Assembly: GCF_028289705.1 (NCBI RefSeq)
Contig: NZ_JANQOI010000097.1
Location: 1 to 52,069, forward strand
DNA: 52,069 nt
Reading direction: 5' to 3'
Origin: Pelagibius sp.
Lineage (GTDB): Bacteria; Pseudomonadota; Alphaproteobacteria; Kiloniellales; Kiloniellaceae
How positions within the stretch are numbered: position 1 is the first letter of the stretch; each line of letters starts with the position of its first letter. Made by a program: the position numbers and the translations under genes. Of this stretch, positions 45,861 through 52,069 are shown piece by piece. The notes beneath the pieces are model-generated. The model was given only the letters and a program-made list of their open reading frames with translations. It did no database searches and was not told the DNA's origin.

Positions 45861-48554
45861 ATGATCATCCAAAAGGCGCGCGCCTACCTTGGGCCCAACC
45901 TGCTTGCGGCGGAGCCGCTGGCCCACATCGCCGTGCGGGTCGAAGGGCCGGCCTACTGGCCCAACAGCCAGGCCGGCGCGGAGGCGGCCGAGGCGCTGCT
46001 CAAGCTGCTGCCGGGCCTGGCCGAGCATCCCGGGCGGGACAACCAGGCCGCGGGTTTCGCAACAGAGCTGCGCTCATTCCCACAGCTTCCCCTGGGCTAC
46101 GTGGCCGCGCGCATCGCCGTCGAGCTGCAGCGCAGCCTGGGCGAAGCGGTCATGCTGGCCGGCACCAGACGCAAGGGCCAGGGCAAGGTCCAGGACATCT
46201 TCTACCGCTACCACGACCCGGACATCGCCCTGCTGGCCGGCCACCTGGCCATCAACCTGGTGCTGGCCCTGCTGCCGCCGGACGCACGGCCCCAACATCG
46301 CCTGCCCAAGACCTTCGAGCCCGAGACGGCGCTGGCCGCCTTCCGGCGCCGCGCCGGCGCGATGGCCCTCGACCAGACCGCCAGGTCACTCGTCGAAGAG
46401 GCCGAGCGGCGCGACATCCCCTGGTTCATCCTCAACCGCAACCAGCGCATCGTCCAATTCGGCCAGGGCCGCCACCTGCGGCGCATCCGCGAGTCGGTCA
46501 CCGACCGGACCTCGGCCATCGCGACCTGGATCCAGAGGGACAAGGCGGCGACCAGCCAGGTTCTGGGCGAGGCCCACTTCCCCGTTGCCGCGCAGATCAG
46601 CGTACTCAATGCCGAGGCCGCGGTGCGGGCGGCCCGGCAGATCGGCTATCCGGTGGTGGTGAAGCCGCAGGACTCCAAGAAGGGCCTGGGCATCTCGCTG
46701 AACCTGGGCGACGACGAGGCGGTGGGCGCGGCCTTTGACCAAGCCCGCCGCCACAGCGCCCAGGTGCTGGTGGAAAAGCACATTCCCGGGGACGACCACC
46801 GGGTGCTGGTGGTGGACGGCCGGATGATCGCCGCGGCCAGGCGCATCCCCGCCGCGGTCACCGGCGACGGGCAAAGCAGCATCGCCGAACTGTTGGCAAC
46901 GCTGAACGCGGACCCTCGGCGCGGCGAAGGCTTCAGCAAGCTGATGAACCGGGTCGAGTTGGACGAACAGGCCGAGGGTCTGCTGAAGGAGCGCGGCTAC
47001 ACCTCCGACAGCGTTCCGCCCGCCGGCGAGGTCGTCTCTCTGCGCCGGACCGCCAACATCTCAACCGGCGGCACCGCCGTCGACGTGACCGACAATGTGC
47101 ACCCGGAGAACCGCTGGATGCTGGAGCGGGCGGCACGGGTGGTCGGGCTGGACGTGGTGGGAATCGACTTTCTGACCCCGGACATCGGCCGCTCCTACCG
47201 GGAGGTGGGAGGCGCGATCTGCGAGGTCAACATCTCGCCGGGGCTGCGCCCGCATCAGATTGCCGAGGGCCCGCCGCGCGATGTGGTGGGGCCGATCGTC
47301 GACCTGCTGTTCCCCGACCGGCACAACGGGCGCATTCCCATCGCCGCGGTGACGGGGACCAACGGCAAGACGACGACCTCGCGCATGCTGGCCCATATCC
47401 TGCGCCGCGCCGGCACGGAGATCGGCGCCGAGGTCATCGGCCTGGTCACCACCGCAGGCGTCCATATCAACGGCAGGATGGCCGTCAAGGGTGACTTCGC
47501 CGGCGGCACCGGCGCGCGCGTGCTGCTGCGCCACCCCACGGTGGAGGCGGCGGTATTGGAAAGCGCCAGGGGCGGCCTGCTCCAGGGCGGCCTGGCGGTG
47601 GACTGGTGCGATGTCGGGGCGGTCATCAACGTGGCCTCGGACCACGTCGGCCTCAACGGCATCGACAGCCTGGACGAGATGGCCGCCCTCAAGGGCCGGG
47701 TCGCCGAAGCCGCCCGCAAGCTGGCGGTGCTCAACGCCGACGATCCGCGCTGTCTCGCCCTGGCACGGCACAAGGAGGTGCATCAGGTCTGCCTCGTCTC
47801 CGCAGGAACTCTCAGCCCGCTGTTGCGCGAACACCTGGACCAAGGCGGCCTGGCCGTCACCCTGGAAGCGGTGGACCGGGACCCGACGATCACCCTGCAC
47901 AGCCGGGAGACGCACGAGGCCGTCCTGCCGGTCAAGGCGGTCCCGGCCACCCTGGGCGGGGCAGCCAGGCACAACGTGCAGAATGCGATGTTCGCCGTCG
48001 GCCTGGCCCACGGCCTCGGCCTGTCGAATGAGGGCATCGCTGCGGCGCTCGCCACCTTCGGTACCGACCCGGCGGACAATCCGGGCCGATTCAACGTCTT
48101 CGATGGGCACCCCTTCACCGCGGTCCTGGACTATGCCCACAACCCGGAAGGTCTGGCGATGATCTGCGGGACGGTGCGTGAGATGAAGGCCGAGGGGCGA
48201 CGCATCTGCGTGCTGGCCAGCACGGGCCATCGCCATGGCGACCACATTCCGCAGATCGCAGAGATCGTCGCCGGCCAGTTCGACGTCTTCATCTGCTCGC
48301 GCAACGTCAGACGCAGCGACGATCTGGAATCCGTCCGCGGCTTTCCTTCCGAGGAAATCCCCAAACGCCTCGCCCAGGCGCTGCTGGCAAGAGACATCGC
48401 GGCGGAGAACATCCTCACCATCGATTCCGACCGGGCCGCCATCGACAAAGGACTCGAGATCGCCGAAGCGGGCGATCTGCTCCTGATATGTACGGGGCTG
48501 TTGGACTGGGGCTGGCAACGGATCGTAGACTACGGCGGCAAGGCCGCTGGTTAG
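45861..48554 (+). CDS. cphA: Cyanophycin synthetase
   Basis: The 897-residue enzyme polymerises aspartate and arginine into the nitrogen-storage polymer cyanophycin, using ATP. It has the CphA order: an N-terminal primer-binding domain (1-160); an ATP-grasp domain at about 200-480 (VVVKPQDSKKGLGISLNLG, EKHIPGDDHRVLVVDG, AICEVNISPGLRPH); and a Mur ligase-like domain from about 490 with an intact P-loop VTGTNGKTTTSRM and LESARGGLLQGGLAV. Both catalytic units look complete, unlike CphA2. The start at 45861 (MIIQKARAYLGPN) fits the family; an ATG at 45822 adds 13 residues. No cyanophycinase or isoaspartyl dipeptidase gene is nearby. It converges with the aminotransferase gene, 20 bases apart. Confidence 0.93.
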   Translation: MIIQKARAYLGPNLLAAEPLAHIAVRVEGPAYWPNSQAGAEAAEALLKLLPGLAEHPGRDNQAAGFATELRSFPQLPLGYVAARIAVELQRSLGEAVMLAGTRRKGQGKVQDIFYRYHDPDIALLAGHLAINLVLALLPPDARPQHRLPKTFEPETALAAFRRRAGAMALDQTARSLVEEAERRDIPWFILNRNQRIVQFGQGRHLRRIRESVTDRTSAIATWIQRDKAATSQVLGEAHFPVAAQISVLNAEAAVRAARQIGYPVVVKPQDSKKGLGISLNLGDDEAVGAAFDQARRHSAQVLVEKHIPGDDHRVLVVDGRMIAAARRIPAAVTGDGQSSIAELLATLNADPRRGEGFSKLMNRVELDEQAEGLLKERGYTSDSVPPAGEVVSLRRTANISTGGTAVDVTDNVHPENRWMLERAARVVGLDVVGIDFLTPDIGRSYREVGGAICEVNISPGLRPHQIAEGPPRDVVGPIVDLLFPDRHNGRIPIAAVTGTNGKTTTSRMLAHILRRAGTEIGAEVIGLVTTAGVHINGRMAVKGDFAGGTGARVLLRHPTVEAAVLESARGGLLQGGLAVDWCDVGAVINVASDHVGLNGIDSLDEMAALKGRVAEAARKLAVLNADDPRCLALARHKEVHQVCLVSAGTLSPLLREHLDQGGLAVTLEAVDRDPTITLHSRETHEAVLPVKAVPATLGGAARHNVQNAMFAVGLAHGLGLSNEGIAAALATFGTDPADNPGRFNVFDGHPFTAVLDYAHNPEGLAMICGTVREMKAEGRRICVLASTGHRHGDHIPQIAEIVAGQFDVFICSRNVRRSDDLESVRGFPSEEIPKRLAQALLARDIAAENILTIDSDRAAIDKGLEIAEAGDLLLICTGLLDWGWQRIVDYGGKAAG

Positions 48555-48574
48555 ACGCGCCGCTCGTCCAGACT

Positions 48575-49819
48575 CTATTCTCCCGGCGCGGCAGCCCGCG
48601 GCGTACCGAGCCCACCGGCCCCGCCGGCGACCTCAGCCGCGGGTGCGGCTTCCGCCAGCCAGTCGACAGCGGCCTGAACGCCGCCCTTGCCATGGGGAAT
48701 GCCGAGGGCGGAAAGGCTGGTCTCCACCACCCCCAGGGTGCCCAGGATCATCGGCGCGTTCACATGGCCCATATGGGCGATACGGAAGGCCTTGCCGGTG
48801 AGGTCGCCGATGCCGATGCCCAGGACCACCCCGCAAACCTTGTCGGCGTAGGTCAGGAACGCCGCCGGATCGTGGCCGTCGAGCAACACGGTCGTCACCG
48901 AGTTGGCGCGGGCTTCCGCTTCGACGACGTTGAAGGAAAGTGCTCCGCCCTCGGCCCAGACGGCAACCGCCCGCCGCGTCGCCTCGGCCAGGATGCGGTG
49001 GCGCTCGAAGACCGCCGGCAGGCCCTCCTCGAAGAGCATGTCCATGGCCTTGCGCAGCCCGAACAGAAGGTGCTCCGGCGGCGTGCCGCAGTATTTCTGG
49101 TAGTGCCTTGGGCCCTCGCGCTGGGTCCAGTCCCAATAGAAGGTGCGCAGGTCGGCGGTCTCGTGGGCCGCCAGCGCGCGCTTGCCGGCGGCGACGAAGC
49201 TGAGCCCCGGCGGCGTCATCAGGCCCTTCTGCGAGCCGGTGACCGCCAGATCGATGCCCCAGGCATCCATCTCGAAAGGCATGGTGCCCAGGGAGGCGAT
49301 GGCGTCGACCATGTAGAGCGCGGGATGGCCCGCGGCGTCGATGGCCCGGCGGATCGCCGGGATATCGTTGACGACGCTGGAGGCGGTGTCGACCTGGACC
49401 ACCAGGACCGCCTTGATTTCGCCCGCGGTGTCCGCGCGCAGCCGTGCCTCCACCGCCGCCGGGTCCACCGCGTGGCGGTAGCTGGCGGGCAGTTCCTCGA
49501 CCACAAGGCCCTGGGAGGCCGCCATCTCCCCCCAGGCCGGCGCGAAGAGGCCGGAGCCCAGGGTCAGCACCTTGTCGCCGCGCGACAGGGTGTTGCTGAG
49601 GGCGGCTTCCCAGGCACCGTGCCCGTTGGCGGCGTAGATGTAGGTGCGGCCCTCGGTCCTGAAGATCCGCCGCAGGTCGTCCAGACAGCTCGTGGTGACA
49701 TCCAGCAGCGCCCCGGCATAGATCTCGATGGCCGGGCGATGCATGGCCTGAAGCACTTCGTCGGGCACCGTCGTGGGCCCCGGAATGGCAAGGAATTCCC
49801 GTCCGTTACGCAGAGTCAT
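48575..49819 (-). CDS. Class V aminotransferase (alanine/serine-glyoxylate type)
   Basis: The roughly 414-residue PLP enzyme opens LAIPGPTTVPDEVLQAM, the usual start of the alanine-glyoxylate/serine-pyruvate group. YAANGHGAWEAAL follows. The cofactor Asp172 lies in MVDAIASLGTM and the Schiff-base Lys198 in VTGSQKGLMTPPGLSF. It transfers amino groups to glyoxylate or pyruvate; the exact donor is not readable. The start at 49819 (MTLRNGREF) is preferred; longer frames add MLDCA or more. The C-terminus has an Ala/Gly-rich tail of about 20 residues. Confidence 0.9.
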   Translation of the reverse strand: MTLRNGREFLAIPGPTTVPDEVLQAMHRPAIEIYAGALLDVTTSCLDDLRRIFRTEGRTYIYAANGHGAWEAALSNTLSRGDKVLTLGSGLFAPAWGEMAASQGLVVEELPASYRHAVDPAAVEARLRADTAGEIKAVLVVQVDTASSVVNDIPAIRRAIDAAGHPALYMVDAIASLGTMPFEMDAWGIDLAVTGSQKGLMTPPGLSFVAAGKRALAAHETADLRTFYWDWTQREGPRHYQKYCGTPPEHLLFGLRKAMDMLFEEGLPAVFERHRILAEATRRAVAVWAEGGALSFNVVEAEARANSVTTVLLDGHDPAAFLTYADKVCGVVLGIGIGDLTGKAFRIAHMGHVNAPMILGTLGVVETSLSALGIPHGKGGVQAAVDWLAEAAPAAEVAGGAGGLGTPRAAAPGE

Positions 49820-49994
49820 CGCGCAATCCAGCATGTCATTGGCAGCGGCCAAAGGAGCCTATGCGCGCCCGCTCTCCGGGGCAAGCCCGGCACACGACGA
49901 GGGGGCTGCGATTTCGGTGAGAATCGTTCTTGGTGTCTGGTTCGAATTGAATGATTTGATTTCAATGGCTTGCCAAGACCTTTCCCACCCACAT

Positions 49995-50081
49995 CGTCAC
50001 CCTCGGGCTTGTCCCGAGGGTCCATGGAAAGACCGAGACTCGGACCGCCATGGATTGCCGGAACAAGCCCGGCAATGACGG
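49995..50081. repeat. Inverted pair of REP-like palindromes
   Basis: Unit 49995-50027 is in minus orientation with arms CCCTCGGG / CCCGAGGG. Unit 50048-50081 is in plus orientation with arms ATTGCCGG / CCGGCAAT around AACAAG. The two share the flanks CCATGGA and TGACG and face each other across 20 bases, as in REP doublets. The stems differ in sequence but keep pairing. They fill much of the 357-base gap 49820-50176 between the aminotransferase (upstream side) and the DUF427 gene end; I see no gene there. Confidence 0.85.
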
Positions 50082-50176
50082 TTTGGTAGGTGGAAGGGCC
50101 GTGACCCGTTGACGGACAAGGCTTCGTATTAGGTCAGGCTCCTGCAAAAAAGCGAGACCAGAAATCGCGAAAAATT

Positions 50177-51034
50177 CTAATCCTTGTGGCCGTGGTAGTT
50201 GTAGCCGTGGGAGAAGGCGGTGACCGGTTTGGGCTGCTCGATGCCGTCGACCAGGATGTGGTCGACGAACTCGTCGGCGAAACAGACCAGCCCCTTGATC
50301 CGCGCCGCTTCGGGCACCGGGTTGCGATAGCACCAGACGATGCCGTCGCGGGCTTCCTCCGCGACCTTGATGCGGTGATAGCTGGCCTCGCCCTTGTAGG
50401 GGCAGCGGGTCGACATGTCGCTGGGCAGCAGCAAGTCCGCGCGCAGGTCCTCCAGCGGCAGGTAGTAGCGGGTCGGCAGCCCAGTCTCGAAGAGAAAGAC
50501 ACCGCGGCGGGAATCAGCCACCTGCTCGCCGTCGAAAAAGACCTGGACCCGGCGGCTCGACGGCAGGCAGTCGACCCGCCGGAAAGGATCGCGGGCGTGG
50601 ACGAAGACCTCCTCGTCCTCCTCGTACCAGTGATCGACCTCGTGCCAGTAGAAGGACACATAGCCGCCGATGGGCGGACAGGCGGGCAGCGGCTGGGCAT
50701 AGCGCCAGAGGATATCGTCGTAGGCGTCGCCCTGTCCCTTCAGGGAGTAATGCGCGGCCTCGCCCTTGAAGGGACACCTGGTGCGCCGTTCGCTACGCTC
50801 GAAGAGGTCCATGCGCACGTCGCCGACGGGGAAATAGTAGATCGGCAGGTGGTCGGACTCGAAGAGGATGAGGCCCTCGACGGTATCGGCGAGGAGGGTG
50901 CCGCCGGCCTCCACCCGTAGGCGCTTGGGCGCCGGCATGGTGAAGACCACATAGCCCGGCTCGAAGTCGTACTGGACGACCCGGTCGAGCACCGGCAGGT
51001 GGGGACCACGGCCCAGGAGATGAGGTTTACGCAT
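50177..51034 (-). CDS. Tandem DUF427 protein
   Basis: The 285-residue protein is made of two similar halves. Half one (about 15-125) has PKRLRVEAGGTLLADTVEG, YYFPVGDVRMDLFE and TRCPFKGEAAHYSL. Half two (about 155-270) has SSRRVQVFFDGEQVADSR, YYLPLEDLRADLLLP and TRCPYKGEASYHRI. The CP(F/Y)KGEA motif twice is the DUF427 hallmark. The molecular function is unknown. ATG 51034 overlaps the last 8 bases of the upstream ABC ATPase gene (stop at 51027-51029), so its translation is probably coupled to it. The longer frame from 51235 only reads through the ATPase. Confidence 0.9.
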   Translation of the reverse strand: MRKPHLLGRGPHLPVLDRVVQYDFEPGYVVFTMPAPKRLRVEAGGTLLADTVEGLILFESDHLPIYYFPVGDVRMDLFERSERRTRCPFKGEAAHYSLKGQGDAYDDILWRYAQPLPACPPIGGYVSFYWHEVDHWYEEDEEVFVHARDPFRRVDCLPSSRRVQVFFDGEQVADSRRGVFLFETGLPTRYYLPLEDLRADLLLPSDMSTRCPYKGEASYHRIKVAEEARDGIVWCYRNPVPEAARIKGLVCFADEFVDHILVDGIEQPKPVTAFSHGYNYHGHKD

Positions 51035-52069
51035 CGATCGAGGCCTCCGTCTCGGGAAAGCTGGCAAGCGGGGGCGGCGTCGCCAGGGCCGCCGGTTCGT
51101 GATGGCAGAGGATCTGATGATCACCCTGCCCGAGGGCGCGGCGCGGCGGCGCCTGCTCGACGCAGCGCGCGCCGATGCGCCGGTGACAGCGCGGCGCGAA
51201 GGGACAGCCCGCCAGAGGCGGCGCTTGTTCGGCACCCTCCTCCGGTGCCGCGAGCACCATCGGGCGGTGATCCGGGTCGGGCGGGTGCACCGCGGCGAGC
51301 AGGGATTCGGTGTAGGGGTGGCTCGGCGCGGCGAAGACCGCCTCGACGGGGCCGGACTCCATCACCTGGCCGCGGTAGAGCACTACCACCCGGTCCGCCA
51401 CATGGCGCACCAGGGCCAGGTCGTGGCTGATGAACAGGATCGCGGTGCGCGCGCTGTCCTGCACATCCGCCAGCAGGTTGACGATGGCCGCCTGCACCGA
51501 AACGTCGAGGGCCGAGACCGGTTCGTCGGCGATGATCAGCTCCGGCTCTCCGGCAAAGGCCCGGGCGATGGCGACCCGCTGGCGCTGACCGCCGGAGAGT
51601 TCGTGGGGATAGCGCCCGGCGGCCTCCGGCGGCAGGCGGACGAGGCGCAGCAGTTCGGCCACCCACGCGCTGACCGCGTGGCGGTCGCGCAGCCCCAGGC
51701 GGCGGACGACGCGGGCCAGGATGCGGTAGACCCGGTGCGCGGGATTGAGGGTGCCGTCGGGGTTCTGAAAGACGATCTGCAGGGCGCGGATCAGCGCCTC
51801 CGGCCGGCGCCGGGCGGGCAGGCGGGCGATGTCCCGGCCGTCGTAGAGCGCCCGCCCCGCCGTCGCGCCGTCCAGGCCGATGAGAATGCGGGCCAGGGTC
51901 GACTTGCCGGAGCCGGATTCGCCCACTAGCGCCACGGTCTCGCCGCGGCCGATCCCGAAGCTCACGCCGTCGGCGGCGCGCAGCACCTGCTCCCGCGCCA
52001 AACCGAGGCGGTGCCACAGCGTCCCGCCGCCGAAGACGCGGGTGACGGCGTCGAGGCTGAGACGGGCTT
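51027..52069 (-). CDS. Peptide-type ABC transporter ATPase (5' end cut by window edge)
   Basis: The frame stays open to the window edge and reads RLSLDAVTRVFGGGTLWHR before the TTG at 52001, so this is a 5'-truncated gene rather than one starting there. Walker A is VALVGESGSGKST, the signature [12 protein letters not shown], Walker B LIIADEPVSALD, and the H-loop FISHDL. The C-terminal peptide-transporter extension shows HPYTESLLAAV and a cysteine cluster GCPFAPRCHRRIGARC. It resembles DppF/OppF. Partner permease genes are expected outside the window to the right, and DUF427 follows with an 8-base overlap. Confidence 0.93.
   Translation of the reverse strand, partial: ARLSLDAVTRVFGGGTLWHRLGLAREQVLRAADGVSFGIGRGETVALVGESGSGKSTLARILIGLDGATAGRALYDGRDIARLPARRRPEALIRALQIVFQNPDGTLNPAHRVYRILARVVRRLGLRDRHAVSAWVAELLRLVRLPPEAAGRYPHELSGGQRQRVAIARAFAGEPELIIADEPVSALDVSVQAAIVNLLADVQDSARTAILFISHDLALVRHVADRVVVLYRGQVMESGPVEAVFAAPSHPYTESLLAAVHPPDPDHRPMVLAAPEEGAEQAPPLAGCPFAPRCHRRIGARCVEQAPPRRALGQGDHQILCHHEPAALATPPPLASFPETEASIDA

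Noticed and set aside
52001-52001. TTG at 52001 as the start of the right-edge ABC ATPase.
   Set aside because: The frame continues to the window edge with typical ABC N-terminal sequence (RLSLDAVTRVF), so the gene is truncated by the edge.

Overview
The window looks like chromosomal DNA of a high-GC alphaproteobacterium, most likely Rhodospirillales in the broad sense (inference). The grounds are a short 4.5S-type SRP RNA next to dnaX-ybaB, CycM-type membrane cytochrome c, KdsB, HisN, GhrA, DUF1194 and DUF6134 proteins, and several families of palindromic interspersed repeats. Both edges cut genes: ybaB on the left and a peptide ABC ATPase on the right. I see no tRNA, rRNA, CRISPR array, transposase or phage gene.

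Layout. 0-7.7 kb holds housekeeping genes: SRP RNA, dnaX, ybaB (minus strand), a DUF6134 protein, nudC, pheA, kdsB, cycM and hisN. 8-14.8 kb is a complete yejABEF-type peptide/microcin C ABC importer followed by a ghrA-like reductase. 14.8-20 kb is mixed: a GIY-YIG nuclease ORF bracketed by REP-like palindromes, a short MarR regulator, an M17 aminopeptidase, a glutathione transferase, a palindrome cluster containing a strong terminator, and an orphan TAXI binding protein. 19.4-22.2 kb is a minus-strand set of three: a cupredoxin-like secreted protein, a Lpd/MerA-like flavoprotein and a TVP38 membrane protein. 22.7-31.2 kb carries an SLC13 carrier with regulatory domains, a PAS histidine kinase, a Tat-exported PhoD phosphatase and a divergent oxyR/catalase pair with a recognisable OxyR operator.

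31.6-38.2 kb is an apparent operon of a DUF2817 metallopeptidase, a type I sulfatase, a family 5 binding protein and two permeases. It has no ATPase, and its second permease carries a large inserted external domain. 38.5-40.6 kb is a lower-GC gene for an unrecognised protein in which a seven-bladed Asp-box propeller sits between two membrane helices. 40.6-52 kb holds adenine deaminase, a phospholipase D-like protein, a DUF1194 VWA protein, a GFA protein, an MFS carrier, a cyanophycin synthetase, a class V aminotransferase, a tandem DUF427 protein and the partial peptide ABC ATPase.

The most unusual items are: (1) a 142-bp element made of two adjacent hairpins, present twice in opposite orientation 38.7 kb apart with a compensatory base-pair change; (2) the GIY-YIG ORF bracketed by REP-like palindromes, one of which is read through as its C-terminus; (3) the membrane-anchored propeller protein; (4) the ATPase-less peptidase/sulfatase/importer operon; and (5) a cupredoxin-like protein without clear copper ligands beside a redox flavoprotein. 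All functional calls come from reading motifs by eye; no database search was run.
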